From Sulfitobacter mediterraneus (GTDB lineage: Bacteria > Pseudomonadota > Alphaproteobacteria > Rhodobacterales > Rhodobacteraceae): a stretch of DNA of 64,000 nt. Of this stretch, positions 32,739 through 42,949 are shown piece after piece (position 1 is the stretch's first letter; every line of letters begins with the position of its first letter). The translations under genes and the position numbers were made by a program. The stretch covers positions 1 through 64,000 of the forward strand of contig NZ_CP069007.1 of NCBI RefSeq assembly GCF_016801775.1, given 5' to 3'. Below the pieces are notes generated by a model. The model ran no database searches. It was given only the letters and a program-made list of their open reading frames with translations, and was not told the origin of the DNA.

Positions 32739-34885
32739 TGGCCCGCCCCCATGACAGCCAATCGTTTGCCCGCTCGCCGCCTTTGCAACCAGCCAATGAC
32801 CCGCACCCTGAGCCCAGCCCGCCAGCGTTCAAATCCGCCGGGGTTATGCACCACATCCGCCCGATAAAACGATGGGCACAGAACCGCGGCATCCGCCACC
32901 TCGCCGCAATTTCCACAGCCCACACAAGTTTGATCAATATGCGCAACCGGATCATCGCGCAGCGGATCGTCCAGCCGTTTCAATGACAAAGACGGACAGC
33001 CCGACAACCGGATACAGGCGTGATCGCCCGTACACACATCCGCGTCCACACCAAAGCGCGGCACATCCACCCGCCGCCCTTCCTTGATCGCGGCATTGCG
33101 CAGGGGTTTTTCCCGCCGCTGTTTGTTCAGCATACATTCGGAAGAGGCCACGATCACCTTGGGCCCTTTGAAATCCGTCAGCAATGCCTCGCGCACCGTG
33201 TCGCGCACCTTGGCCACGTCATAGGTGTGATCAATCTGGCGAATCCATTCCACCCCCACACCCTTGAGCGCGGCAGAGATCGGATTGCCCGTTGATTTGG
33301 TGTCATTATGCGCCCGAGAAGACAGAACATCCTGCCCCCCCGTCGCGGCGGAATAATAGTTATCGACAATCACAACAACATTGTCGGACTTGTTGAACAC
33401 CATGTTCCCGATCGAGCTGGACAACCCGTTGTGCCAGAACCCGCCATCCCCCAGCATCGAAATGGCCCGCCGTTCGCCGCCCCCGTCAAAGGCCGCATTG
33501 GCCGCTGGTCCCAGGCCATAGCCCATCGTCGCGCCGCCAATCTCAAAGGGCGGCAAAGAGCCAAACAAATGGCATCCGATATCGCCTGTGATCTGGTGCT
33601 TGCCCAACTCCTGTTCAACCAGCTTCATACCCGCAAAAATCGGCCGTTCGGGGCATCCTGTACAAAATCCCGGTGGACGGATCGGCACGGTCTTGCTCAG
33701 GTCCGGGATCTGCGGCGCTTCGGCATTGGGGGCACGCACCTTGCCCGGCAACATCTCCGGCGCGGCGGCTTTCAAAAACGCCGTGACCCCGTCCAACATC
33801 ACCTGTCCGGTGTATTCCCCCGCCATCGGCAAGACGTCCTTGCCATAGAGCTTGAGCTTGGCCCCCGCCTTGTAAAGGAACGCGCCAAGCTGCTGTTCGA
33901 TATGCTCCGGCTGGCCTTCCTCGACCACCAGAATATGATCCTTGCCCGCACAGAAGGCGTCAAATTCGTCTCTCACAATGGGATAAGTGACGTTCAGGCA
34001 GTAAATCGGCACCTCGGTCTTGCCAAAAACATCGGCCAGCCCAAGCCGCTGCAAGGCGCGGATCAACCCGTTGTACATGCCCCCCTGCACCACGATTCCC
34101 AGTGGCGCTTTTTCGGGGCCGAACACCTCGTTCAGCTTGTTTTCCGTGATGAATCTTTCCGCCGCCGGCCAGCGGTTCTTGATCTTGTCCTGCTCGTGCA
34201 CATAGCTCATCGGCGGCAGCACAACCCGGTTGAAATCCGACTGCGGATTGGCAATCGCCTGTTTCACCGTCAGCGGCGGCGCAACGTTGTCGCGGGTTTC
34301 AAAGCTGCCGGTCACATGGCACGACCGGATGCGCACCATCAACATCACCGGCGTATTGCTGGCCTCGGACAGCTCAAACCCGTCTTTCACCGCCTTGGTG
34401 ATCGACGGCAGGTTCGGGCGCGGGTCGAGCAGCCAAAACTGCGATTTCATCGCAAATCCGTGGGACCGTTCCTGCATGATCGACGATCCCTCGCCGTAAT
34501 CCTCGCCAACGATGATCAACGCCCCGCCATTGACGCCGCTGGAACACAGGTTCGCCAAGGCATCGGACGCCACATTGACCCCGACCGGCCCTTTAAACGT
34601 CACCGCGCCGCGAATGGGATAATGCACCGATGCCGCCAGCATCGCCGCCGCTGCCGCCTCGCTTGCGTTGGCCTCAAACCGCACGCCCAGCTCGGCCATC
34701 AATTCCTCGGCGTCCGCCAGAACATCCATCAGATGCGAGATCGGCGCGCCCTGATAGCCACCCACATAGCCCACACCGTTTTCCAAAAGCGCCTTGGTGA
34801 TCGCCAGAATCCCTTCACCGGTGAAGGTATCACCTGCACCCTTGCGCAGATGCTCCACCTCCGCTTTGAAAGACCGTTCAGCCAT
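32735..34885 (-). CDS. iorA: Indolepyruvate:ferredoxin oxidoreductase, alpha subunit
   Basis: A 716-residue thiamine-diphosphate enzyme (EC 1.2.7.8 type). The N-terminal pyrimidine-binding part (GVGYVGGYQGAPISHLMDVLA), the TPP part (PGFCTGCPERPIFAGMK, then IGCHLFGSLPPFEIGGATMGYG and MLGDGGFWHNGLSSSIGN) and a C-terminal ferredoxin-like region are present. The last has Cys clusters in CTGDHACIRLSGCPS and CVGCGNCG. It is encoded behind the MarR gene with a 41-bp gap and overlaps iorB. Confidence 0.92.
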   Translation of the reverse strand: MAERSFKAEVEHLRKGAGDTFTGEGILAITKALLENGVGYVGGYQGAPISHLMDVLADAEELMAELGVRFEANASEAAAAAMLAASVHYPIRGAVTFKGPVGVNVASDALANLCSSGVNGGALIIVGEDYGEGSSIMQERSHGFAMKSQFWLLDPRPNLPSITKAVKDGFELSEASNTPVMLMVRIRSCHVTGSFETRDNVAPPLTVKQAIANPQSDFNRVVLPPMSYVHEQDKIKNRWPAAERFITENKLNEVFGPEKAPLGIVVQGGMYNGLIRALQRLGLADVFGKTEVPIYCLNVTYPIVRDEFDAFCAGKDHILVVEEGQPEHIEQQLGAFLYKAGAKLKLYGKDVLPMAGEYTGQVMLDGVTAFLKAAAPEMLPGKVRAPNAEAPQIPDLSKTVPIRPPGFCTGCPERPIFAGMKLVEQELGKHQITGDIGCHLFGSLPPFEIGGATMGYGLGPAANAAFDGGGERRAISMLGDGGFWHNGLSSSIGNMVFNKSDNVVVIVDNYYSAATGGQDVLSSRAHNDTKSTGNPISAALKGVGVEWIRQIDHTYDVAKVRDTVREALLTDFKGPKVIVASSECMLNKQRREKPLRNAAIKEGRRVDVPRFGVDADVCTGDHACIRLSGCPSLSLKRLDDPLRDDPVAHIDQTCVGCGNCGEVADAAVLCPSFYRADVVHNPGGFERWRAGLRVRVIGWLQRRRAGKRLAVMGAGQ

Positions 34886-34926
34886 GATTGAAACTCCGGT
34901 TCTTGTCTCTGGGCGCAGCCTGGCGC

Positions 34927-35406
34927 TTAGAAATCATGCTTGCGAATGTTGCGCAGGATCTTTTGCAACGTGCCGACAAAGGCCCGCTTCTCATCTTCAT
35001 CGATGCCGACAAACATCGCCTCATAGGCCGCCGCCATATGCGGCCAAAGCCGCTCGTAGGCTTCGCGCCCGGTGTTGGTCAGAAACACCCGCGTGGCGCG
35101 GCTGTCGTTCTCGTCGGTCTCCCGACGGATCAACCCGTTCTGCGCCAGTTGGTCCAGCGCCCGGCTGAGTGTCGATTGTTGCACCACCGCATAGACCGCC
35201 AGTTCGCGGATCAGCACTCCATCAACCACAGACAAAACCGCCAGTGAACGCATCTGTGGTGTGGTCAGACCCAACGCCGCCATCTCCGAATTGATCGCCG
35301 CGTTATACCGCCCGATAATCCGGTTCATCAGATAGGGCGCAAAGTTCTCCAGCCCCATTTCCCCAAGGCGGGGGGATGCCACGTCAGCGTCTTTCATATC
35401 GGTCAT
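34927..35406 (-). CDS. MarR-family transcriptional regulator
   Basis: A 159-residue winged-helix repressor. LTTPQMRSLAVLSVVDGVLIRELAVYAVVQQSTLSRALDQL is the helix-turn-helix, and GLIRRETDENDSRATRVFLTNTGREAYERLWP is the wing and dimer region. The gene overlaps the end of the FAD oxidoreductase gene (ATGA), so it is part of the operon it probably controls (cyclase-FAD enzyme-marR-iorA-iorB). Confidence 0.88.
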   Translation of the reverse strand: MTDMKDADVASPRLGEMGLENFAPYLMNRIIGRYNAAINSEMAALGLTTPQMRSLAVLSVVDGVLIRELAVYAVVQQSTLSRALDQLAQNGLIRRETDENDSRATRVFLTNTGREAYERLWPHMAAAYEAMFVGIDEDEKRAFVGTLQKILRNIRKHDF

Positions 35407-36965
35407 GCACCAAGCCTTTTTGCCACGTTGAAACCTGATCCTCCGCCTAGCCCCGGACCGGGATGGGTGGAAGCACCAATATGAAAAAGCCCGGCAACGT
35501 CGGTGTCATTGTTCACCTGCCCAGCCTGCGGCCGCCAGACAAAGAACTGATCCATCGCGCAGGCCCCGCCATAGGGATCACCGCCGACCAGATTGATGTT
35601 CATCTGTTCCAGATCAGCAGGGGAATAGGCCCGCCGCTTCAGCTTGATCTGATCCCAGTTGCGGATGTGTCGCGCCAGGATGGCCTCAATGCGGTCGGCA
35701 AAAGCCTCGCGCATGGTCTCGGTCCATTCCGGCACGGTGGCAATCTCGCCCGCCGCATCGCCCTTGATCACTCCCGGCGCATCGGGGATCTGCAGCCACA
35801 GCAGCGCCTTACCATCGGGGCAGCGGCTGGGATCCATCCGGTGCGGTTGCCCCACACAGATCGTGGGACAAGCGGGCAAAAGCCCGCGTTCGGCTTCATT
35901 GCTTGATTTAGAGACTGAATCGACCCCATCCGCCAAATGGATCAGCGCCACATCATCCAGCCCTTCGGCGGCCCATTCCACCGGACCGTCCAACGCAAAA
36001 TGCAGCTGGAAATTGCCCCGCCCATGGCGGAATTTCTTGGTCTCATCCGGGCGCGGCTGATCGGCCAGCAACCCGTCATAGAGTTGCCCCGGCGCGGTGC
36101 TGGCAATCACATTGCCCGCCTCGATCCGCTCGCCCGTCGCGGTCTGCACGCCCACGGCTTTGCCATTCTCAATCAGGATCTTGGCCGCCTCAACACCCGT
36201 GCGGATTTCCCCGCCATTCGCCTTTATCAGAGAGGCAAATGCCGTTGCCGCCTGCCCTGCTCCGCCTTTGACAACCGGCGCGCCCGCCGCCTCAAGGGCA
36301 AAGGCGATGACCCGCGCCATCTGGCCGCCATAGCTGGCTTCCGGCGTCAATCCCACATGCAAAACCCATGGCGCCCAAAGTGCCTGAACATCTGCACTTT
36401 GATACCGTGTTTCCAACCATCCGCGGGCCGGTTCCAACGCTGCCCCGAACCAGGCCTTGAGCGGGGTCAAGCCACGCTTCCACGCCTGTTTCGCCAACAG
36501 CCACGCCGTCTGCCGGGACCACAAAGGTTGCCCCAGCAGCGCAAACAGAAACTCCGCATCCTGCTCAATCGCGCCCACATCTGCGCGGTGCTGATCGCCA
36601 TCCCCTGCGGCACGGGCATTGAATGCGGCGACATTGGCGTCGCGATCCATGCTCAGCGTCAGGGCCGATCCATCCGGTCGCAACACCGCTGTCGGATGCT
36701 GTGTGTGACAGAACTCCAACCCGTGTTTCGCCAGATCCTCGCCCAAGGCCCCATGCGCCGGACCGGTCAGAAACAGAACAAAGGTCGCCGCCATCACATC
36801 GTGATGATATCCCGGCAATGTCACATCATCCGAAGTGTACATACACCCGCCGATGCGGTCTTCGCGTTCAATCACCAGCACGCTGTCGCCCTTGCGCACC
36901 AGCATCGCGGCGGCCACCAATGCATTGATGCCCGACCCGATGATCAGATGGTCAACCTTTGACAC
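35403..36965 (-). CDS. FAD-dependent oxidoreductase, phytoene desaturase-like (PYROXD2 type)
   Basis: A 520-residue flavoprotein. The dinucleotide-binding motif is near the start (LIIGSGINALVAAAMLVRKG, with G10-x-G12), followed by the ER/GG segment VIEREDRIGGCMYT. The C-terminal motif GLFHIGASTHPGPGLGGGSGFNVAKRL is typical of CrtI-like enzymes. No carotenoid genes are near, so a role with a metabolite of the indolepyruvate/cyclase operon is more likely. A close relative is encoded divergently at 37898. An unusual TTTAGAGACTGA motif lies inside this gene (35907-35918). Confidence 0.83.
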   Translation of the reverse strand: MSKVDHLIIGSGINALVAAAMLVRKGDSVLVIEREDRIGGCMYTSDDVTLPGYHHDVMAATFVLFLTGPAHGALGEDLAKHGLEFCHTQHPTAVLRPDGSALTLSMDRDANVAAFNARAAGDGDQHRADVGAIEQDAEFLFALLGQPLWSRQTAWLLAKQAWKRGLTPLKAWFGAALEPARGWLETRYQSADVQALWAPWVLHVGLTPEASYGGQMARVIAFALEAAGAPVVKGGAGQAATAFASLIKANGGEIRTGVEAAKILIENGKAVGVQTATGERIEAGNVIASTAPGQLYDGLLADQPRPDETKKFRHGRGNFQLHFALDGPVEWAAEGLDDVALIHLADGVDSVSKSSNEAERGLLPACPTICVGQPHRMDPSRCPDGKALLWLQIPDAPGVIKGDAAGEIATVPEWTETMREAFADRIEAILARHIRNWDQIKLKRRAYSPADLEQMNINLVGGDPYGGACAMDQFFVWRPQAGQVNNDTDVAGLFHIGASTHPGPGLGGGSGFNVAKRLGA

Positions 36966-36968
36966 CCG

Positions 36969-37760
36969 TCAGCCCTTGGGAACCAAAGCCAATGCCCGGA
37001 TAGGGCTGCCTGTGCCGTTCTTGATCTTCAGCGGCGCGGCAATCAGGATCGCGCCCTTGGCGGGCAGTTTGTCCAGATTGGCCAGTGACGCCAGACCAAA
37101 GCAATTGTCGCGGTGCAGCAGGTTATGCGCCGGATAGGGCGGCTCCATTCCACCCGCTTGGCCCGCGTCCGTGCCTATGCACTGCGTGCCCCAGCCAACG
37201 ATTTTCTTACTCAAAAGATATTCAATGCAATCCGGCGTCGGTCCGGGGCTGTGCGGGCCGGTTTCATCGGCATTCAGGAACTTGGCCTCATCATCCACGC
37301 GGCTGTCCCAATCGGTGCGCATCACCACCCATTCGCCTGCGCCAATCTCGCCATGTTCCTTTTCCCAGGCCTTCACCCCATCCGCGGTCAGCAGGAAATC
37401 CTCGTTCTCGGCACTTTCTTTTGAGCAATCGATCACGTTCACCGGCGCAACCAGACGCTGCACATCCAGTTTGTCAGTATAACCGTCCGGATAATCCTTG
37501 CCGGTGATCCAGTGATGCGGCGCGTCAAAATGGGTGCCGGAATGCTCCCCCAACACCATCCAGTTCCAGGCAAAGAACGGGCCGTCATTGTCATATTCAC
37601 TGATCTTGTGGATCTCGACCTTGGGCGTGTTCTTGGCAAAATCCGGTGGCAGCTGAAGGATTGGCGTGTCCGGGCCAAGCACCCCGGAACAATCCACAAC
37701 TTCCACTCCACCAGAGGCCAGCATCGCCCCCAAATTGCTTACGACATCCGCAGCGCTCAT
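36969..37760 (-). CDS. Cyclase-family metal hydrolase (kynurenine formamidase-like)
   Basis: I start at the ATG at 37760, which has AGGGAG 8 nt upstream. The 263-residue protein carries the family metal-binding motif H73-x3-H77-x-D79-x3-H83 in GEHSGTHFDAPHHW. Members include kynurenine formamidase and isatin hydrolase. It heads the minus-strand operon with a FAD enzyme, MarR and IorAB. The indole/tryptophan theme of IorAB and the kynureninase-like gene at 48592 makes an aromatic substrate plausible but unproved. Confidence 0.83.
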   Translation of the reverse strand: MSAADVVSNLGAMLASGGVEVVDCSGVLGPDTPILQLPPDFAKNTPKVEIHKISEYDNDGPFFAWNWMVLGEHSGTHFDAPHHWITGKDYPDGYTDKLDVQRLVAPVNVIDCSKESAENEDFLLTADGVKAWEKEHGEIGAGEWVVMRTDWDSRVDDEAKFLNADETGPHSPGPTPDCIEYLLSKKIVGWGTQCIGTDAGQAGGMEPPYPAHNLLHRDNCFGLASLANLDKLPAKGAILIAAPLKIKNGTGSPIRALALVPKG

Positions 37761-37897
37761 GTTTCTCACTCCCTGAAGGTTGCGCGATTTTGCTCCGCGC
37801 AATGTTTGTCGCGTGTTGGCCACGCAGGTTTGGATGAATCAATGCTAGACAAGTTTACATGCATTTGCAATTATCTTGTTCGGGAGGATCGTCAGAA

Positions 37898-39466
37898 ATG
37901 ACCATGGAACCGGACGCGATATTCATCGGCGCAGGGCACAACAGCCTTGCCTGTGCGTGCCATTTGGCAGCGCGCGGTTGGTCCGTTGAGATCTTTGAAC
38001 AAGCGCCCGAACCCGGCGGCGCGGTCAAAACAGGCGCTTATACCCTGCCGGGGTTCCGCCACGATTGGGCCGCGATGAACCTGTCGCTTTTTGCCGGATC
38101 GGCCTTTCACACAGAGCATGCAGAGGAACTGTCCAAACATGGGCTGGCTTTCGCGCCCACCGGCAATCCCTTTGCCAGCGTGTTCCCAGACGGGCGCTGG
38201 CTTGGTATCTCCAATGACCCCGCGATCACCAAGGCTCGCGTGCGTGGTTTTTCCGATGCCGACGCACAGGCCTGGCAAGATCTGACAGACGGTTTTCCGG
38301 ACATGGCAGATTCGGTTTTTGCCGTGTTGGGCAGCCCGATGAATTTACGTGCATTTTCATCCTTAGGGTGGAAGACATGGCGCAAGCGCGGCGGCGGCGG
38401 CACGCTTGATCTGGCCCGTTTCATGTTGATGTCGCCCCGCGCATGGCTTGATCAGACCTTTGAAAGTGACCACGTCAAAGCGACCCTTGCCGCCTGGGGC
38501 ATGCACCTCGATTTCGCGCCCGATATCGCGGGCGGCGCGGTTTTTCCCTATCTCGAAGCGATGGCAGGTCAGGCATTTGGCATGGTTCTGGGCCAGGGCG
38601 GCGCAGACACGATGACCAAGGCCATGATCAAGATGATCGAGGCACGTGGCGGCAAGGTGCATTGCAACGCCGAGGTGACAGCGATCGAACAGGCCGGCGG
38701 TCGCGCCACGGGTATTACGCTGGCTGATGGCCGTTTCATTGGCGCCTCCAAGGCCGTGATTGCCAATGTCGCGCCCTCAGCCTTGATGAAGCTGACCGGC
38801 GGCACCGGCGATGCGCGTCACGAGACCGCAATGACCGGATTTCAACACGCTCCCGGCACGATGATGATCCATCTGGCGATGGACGCCCTGCCCGATTGGT
38901 CCGCGCCGGAACTCAAACGTTTCGCCTATGTGCATCTGGCCCCGTCGATGGATCAGATGGCCCGCACCTATGCGCAGGCCAAGGCCGGATTGCTGCCCGA
39001 TGAGCCCGTTATCGTTTGCGGACAACCCACCGTGGTTGATCCCTCGCGCGCCCCTGCGGGCAAACATGTATTGTGGTTGCAAGTGCGCATGGCGCCGGGC
39101 GAAATCAAAGGTGATGCCGCTGGCACCATTCCTGACACAAATTGGCAGGATGCCGCGACGCCCTTTGCCGAACGGGCCCTTGATATTGTTGAACGTTACG
39201 CCCCCGGCACACGGGACAAGATCCTTGGCCAGCATATCGTCACACCGGACATGTTGCAGGCCGACAATCCCAATCTAATCGGCGGTGATCAGGTCTGCGG
39301 CAGCCACCATCTGCACCAACATTTCATGAACCGGCCCGCCCGCGGCTATGCCGACGGCAGCACGCCGATCAAACATCTTTATCACACCGGGGCCGCCGTT
39401 TGGCCCGGTGGCGGAACAGGCGCGGGGCCCGGCACCCTGTTGGCCAAAAAACTTGTCGGAAAATAG
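37898..39466 (+). CDS. FAD-dependent oxidoreductase, phytoene desaturase-like, second copy
   Basis: I start at the ATG at 37898, with GGGAGGA 9 nt upstream. The 522-residue flavoprotein has FIGAGHNSLACACHLAARG at the N terminus and FEQAPEPGGAVKTG next, with a C-terminal GAAVWPGGGTGAGPGTLLAKKL. It is paralogous to the protein at 35403. The 137-bp region between it and the cyclase operon is divergent and probably holds the MarR operator. It heads the operon with the peptide-type ABC importer. Confidence 0.83.
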   Translation: MTMEPDAIFIGAGHNSLACACHLAARGWSVEIFEQAPEPGGAVKTGAYTLPGFRHDWAAMNLSLFAGSAFHTEHAEELSKHGLAFAPTGNPFASVFPDGRWLGISNDPAITKARVRGFSDADAQAWQDLTDGFPDMADSVFAVLGSPMNLRAFSSLGWKTWRKRGGGGTLDLARFMLMSPRAWLDQTFESDHVKATLAAWGMHLDFAPDIAGGAVFPYLEAMAGQAFGMVLGQGGADTMTKAMIKMIEARGGKVHCNAEVTAIEQAGGRATGITLADGRFIGASKAVIANVAPSALMKLTGGTGDARHETAMTGFQHAPGTMMIHLAMDALPDWSAPELKRFAYVHLAPSMDQMARTYAQAKAGLLPDEPVIVCGQPTVVDPSRAPAGKHVLWLQVRMAPGEIKGDAAGTIPDTNWQDAATPFAERALDIVERYAPGTRDKILGQHIVTPDMLQADNPNLIGGDQVCGSHHLHQHFMNRPARGYADGSTPIKHLYHTGAAVWPGGGTGAGPGTLLAKKLVGK

Positions 39467-39504
39467 CAAAGAACCAACAAAATCAACGATCAGGGAGATC
39501 CAGA

Positions 39505-41031
39505 ATGACACTTTCAAGAAGAAGCCTGCTCAAGTCCTCAGCCGCAGCCGCGACATTTGCCGTCGTCGGCCTGCCCAGTTTTGCCCAAGCGATTGACGAA
39601 TTGGTCATCGCCTACAACGTCAACCTGCCCAGTTGGGATCCGACCGTCGGCCTATCTGCGGTAAACCCGACCATTCAAGGGTTCTACCAATCGGTTTTTG
39701 ACCTCTTCATCCCGCAGAACACTGACCTCAGCTTTGGTTCAGGCATCATCACGGACTACGGATGGAACGACGACCGCAGCGCGATCTGGATGGATGTGCG
39801 CGAGGGCGTCACCTGGCACAATGGCGATCCATTGACCGCCGAAGATGTGGCCTGGTCCCTGACCCGCGCGGGCAATCCTGACAGCGGCAACCCGATCCAG
39901 TTCATCTGGGGCAAGGTCAACAATATCCAGACAGACGGCAACCGCGTGACCGCCGACATGCCCGAATATGAACCGACGTTCTTTAAGTGGATGTCCTTCC
40001 TCACCGGCTATGTCATGCCAAAGAAATACTACGAAGAGGTCGGCGCGGAAGGCTTCGAAGCGGCCCCCATCGGCTCCGGTCCCTATATGGTCGAAAAATT
40101 CGAGCGCAACGCCTTTGTCCGCTTGAAGGCCAACGAGAATTACTGGGGCGGTGCGCCGGAGTTCAAGACGGTGACGATCAAGTTTGTGACCGACGCCGCC
40201 AGCCGTGTGGCAGAGGTGGAATCGGGCAACAGCCATGTCACGCTCGAAGTCCCTTATGAAGAATTCGACCGCCTCAAAGCCAAAGACGGCATTGAAGGCG
40301 TGGCCGCGCCCATTTCCGATATCGGGATGATTTTCCTCAATGATATTGAGGTGATGACAGACCCCAACGTGCGCAAGGCCGCCGCCCATGCCATCGACAA
40401 ATCATTGATCATCGAACGGCTTCTCTCGGGCTACGGCGTGCCCATCGACACGCTGCAAACCCCCGATTACGTCGCCTATGACGACAGCATCAAGGTGCCT
40501 TACGATCCGGAAAAATCCAAGGAACTGCTGGCCGCTTCCGGCTATGGTCCTGACAATCCGGTCAAGTTCAAGATCCAGACCACCAAGGGCTTCAAACCCA
40601 AGGATTACGAGATGGTGCAAGCCATCGTGGGCCTCTGGCGCCGGGTCGGCATCGAAGCAGAGATCGAGGTTTACGAGATCGCCAAACACTTCGAGCTGCG
40701 CGCCGCAGATCAACTGGCCCCGGCCGCCTTCTACAACTGGGGCAATTCCGTGGGCGATCCGACCACCTCGACCGGCTTTGCGATGTTCGGCCCCTCGCCG
40801 CATTCGGTCTGGGACGGTGAGGAAACGTTTAACGCGATCCTGCCGCTTTGGGGCGAGGCGGATGAGGCCAAGCGGATCGAGGGCTGGAAAGCCGTCGACA
40901 AACGCATCGCCGAAAACGCCGAAGTCATCCCGCTGCTGCAATATGTGCAACCGATCCTGCACAGCTCTGCCGTCAAGGTCACACCGCACCGTTCTGGCGC
41001 GTTGCTGCCGCACCTGATGACCCGCGCATAA
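39505..41031 (+). CDS. ABC transporter substrate-binding protein, dipeptide/oligopeptide type
   Basis: A 508-residue periplasmic binding protein of family 5. It starts at the ATG at 39505 (AGGGAG upstream) with a twin-arginine signal (SRRSLLK) and cleavage near FAQA. GVTWHNGDPLTAEDVAWSL and AAAHAIDKSLIIERLLSGYGVP are the conserved family segments. The ligand cannot be read from sequence; the operon context suggests a small aromatic or modified peptide-like compound. Confidence 0.88.
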   Translation: MTLSRRSLLKSSAAAATFAVVGLPSFAQAIDELVIAYNVNLPSWDPTVGLSAVNPTIQGFYQSVFDLFIPQNTDLSFGSGIITDYGWNDDRSAIWMDVREGVTWHNGDPLTAEDVAWSLTRAGNPDSGNPIQFIWGKVNNIQTDGNRVTADMPEYEPTFFKWMSFLTGYVMPKKYYEEVGAEGFEAAPIGSGPYMVEKFERNAFVRLKANENYWGGAPEFKTVTIKFVTDAASRVAEVESGNSHVTLEVPYEEFDRLKAKDGIEGVAAPISDIGMIFLNDIEVMTDPNVRKAAAHAIDKSLIIERLLSGYGVPIDTLQTPDYVAYDDSIKVPYDPEKSKELLAASGYGPDNPVKFKIQTTKGFKPKDYEMVQAIVGLWRRVGIEAEIEVYEIAKHFELRAADQLAPAAFYNWGNSVGDPTTSTGFAMFGPSPHSVWDGEETFNAILPLWGEADEAKRIEGWKAVDKRIAENAEVIPLLQYVQPILHSSAVKVTPHRSGALLPHLMTRA

Positions 41032-41094
41032 GAACCACCCTGGAACTGGCGGGGCTGGTGCAAACTGGCCCCGTCCTTTTTCGAACGGACCTTC

Positions 41095-42105
41095 ATGACA
41101 CTCCTGCGCCTCATCCTTTTGCGGATATTGACCACCGCAATCACGCTGTTTGGTGTGGCGGTGATCGTTTTTGTTGTTATCCGCGTGGTGCCCGGCAACC
41201 CCATCGCCATGATGCTGCCGCCCGGTGCCACCGATGCCGATATCGCACGGCTTCAGGCGCAATATGGTTTCGACAAATCCATATTCGAACAGTTCCTCAT
41301 CTGGCTTGGCGGTGTGATGCAGGGCGATTTCGGCACCTCGATCTCCCTGCGCCAACCGGTCTCGATGCTGGTTCTGGGCCGCCTGCCCGCCACGCTTGAA
41401 CTGTCGATCTTTGCCTTGGTGATCGCGGTGGTGATCGGTGGCACAATGGCCCTCACCGGCACCCGCTATCGAGACACCAAGACAGAAGGCGCCATTGACG
41501 TCAGCGCGGGCATGGCCCTGTCGGTGCCGGATTTCCTCTGGGGTTTGGTGTTAATCTTACTTTTTGGGGTGCTTTGGCCGGTTTTCCACATCTCCGGACG
41601 GATCTCTCCTTCGCTCAACATTGATTTCACGACGAATTTTTATGTTTTCGAATCCCTGTTTCGCTTGCGGTTTGATGTCTGGCTCGACCTGCTGAGCCAT
41701 ATGTTCATGCCTGCCCTTGCCCTGGCCATCCCCTTGGCCGCAATCATTGCACAGCTTTTAAAACAGTCTCTAAAGGAGACCATGCATCTGGATTACGTGA
41801 CCCTCGCCCGCACCAAAGGCTACAGCGAACATCACGTTATCACCCGCGAAGCCCTGCCAAATGCGATCCTGCCCACGTTAACTCTTGTCGGGGTGCAATT
41901 TACCTTTCTGATAGGAGGCACGGTGATCATCGAACGGCTGTTTTCTTATGAAGGATTGGGAAACATGGCCATCGACGCCGTGATCAACCGCGATCTGCCG
42001 CTCATTCAGGGCATCGTGATCCTGTTTGCCCTGCTCTTTACCCTCGTAAATCTGGCCGTTGATATGCTCTACGTCGTTCTGAACCCCCGCCTGCGCCATG
42101 CGTGA
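41095..42105 (+). CDS. ABC transporter permease, DppB type
   Basis: A 336-residue inner-membrane permease with about six membrane segments. FGVAVIVFVVIRVVPGNPIAM at the N terminus and the EAA loop KETMHLDYVTLARTKGYSEHHVITREALPNAILP are typical of DppB/OppB. It overlaps the next permease by 8 bp. It contains the reverse complement of the dispersed motif TTTAGAGACTG (41764-41774). Confidence 0.92.
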   Translation: MTLLRLILLRILTTAITLFGVAVIVFVVIRVVPGNPIAMMLPPGATDADIARLQAQYGFDKSIFEQFLIWLGGVMQGDFGTSISLRQPVSMLVLGRLPATLELSIFALVIAVVIGGTMALTGTRYRDTKTEGAIDVSAGMALSVPDFLWGLVLILLFGVLWPVFHISGRISPSLNIDFTTNFYVFESLFRLRFDVWLDLLSHMFMPALALAIPLAAIIAQLLKQSLKETMHLDYVTLARTKGYSEHHVITREALPNAILPTLTLVGVQFTFLIGGTVIIERLFSYEGLGNMAIDAVINRDLPLIQGIVILFALLFTLVNLAVDMLYVVLNPRLRHA

Positions 42106-42949
42106 CGCACGAGGAGACATAAAGCGGCCCATCGGACTGCGTCTGTGGCTTTCGGGGGGATGGCTAACCCTTTTGGCGCTGGCCGCGATCTTTGCGCCGC
42201 TCATCGCGCCTCAAGACCCGCTGGCACAAGATCTGTTCACATCCCGCCTGCCACCCTTCTGGGATGCCAAGGCAGAACCCGGATACTGGCTTGGCTCGGA
42301 CTCACTGGGCCGCGATGTGCTGTCGCGAATAGTCTATGGTGCGCGTTTGGCTCTGATCGTGGCGCTTGTCGCGGGAACATTGACCTGTCTTGTTGGCGGC
42401 ACACTTGGCCTCATCGCCGGCTATTACCGTGGCTGGCCGGATCGGATCATCAGCCGCTTTGTCGATATCTGGATGGCCTTTCCACCCGTCCTCTTTGCTA
42501 TTTTGCTGATTGCGGTTCTGGGGCCGGGGTTGATGTCGATCATCATCGCCATCGTCGTGATCGACTGGACCCGTTTTGCCCGTGTGATCCGCGCCGAGGC
42601 AATGAGCCAGGGGGTGATGGATTATGTCGCCTCTGCGCAAGTTGCCGGGCGTGGAAAATTCGGCACGATGATCACCGAAATTCTGCCCAATGTCCTGCCG
42701 ACCATGGTCGCCCTGTTAACTCTTGAGATGGGGATTGCCGTCATCGTGGAGGCGATTCTCAGCTTTGTGAACCTTTCAATCTCTACCGATAGCCCGACAT
42801 GGGGCGGCATGATCTCCGAGGGGCGCACATCGGTGCATCAGGCTTGGTGGGTGCTGGTTTTCCCACTCATCACGCTTTTCCTGACGGTCCTCAGCTTCAG
42901 CCAACTGGGCGAAGGGCTCAAGGACCGCTTTGATCCGGTGCTGCGATGA
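42098..42949 (+). CDS. ABC transporter permease, DppC type
   Basis: A 283-residue permease with the N-terminal arm FAPLIAPQDPLAQD. GSDSLGRDVLSRIVYGARLAL is the DppC/OppC signature, and the EAA loop is DYVASAQVAGRGKFGTMITEILPNVL. It overlaps both neighbours (8 bp upstream, 4 bp downstream with ATGA), so the transporter is tightly coupled. Confidence 0.92.
   Translation: MRDARGDIKRPIGLRLWLSGGWLTLLALAAIFAPLIAPQDPLAQDLFTSRLPPFWDAKAEPGYWLGSDSLGRDVLSRIVYGARLALIVALVAGTLTCLVGGTLGLIAGYYRGWPDRIISRFVDIWMAFPPVLFAILLIAVLGPGLMSIIIAIVVIDWTRFARVIRAEAMSQGVMDYVASAQVAGRGKFGTMITEILPNVLPTMVALLTLEMGIAVIVEAILSFVNLSISTDSPTWGGMISEGRTSVHQAWWVLVFPLITLFLTVLSFSQLGEGLKDRFDPVLR

Noticed and set aside
33308..34891. 527-residue plus-strand frame opposite iorA
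   Set aside because: The protein is rich in H, R and Q without any domain, typical of an antisense frame; iorA is certain.
35403..39466. CrtI-like flavoproteins as carotenoid enzymes
   Set aside because: No crtB, crtE or other carotenoid genes are near, and the operon context is catabolic.
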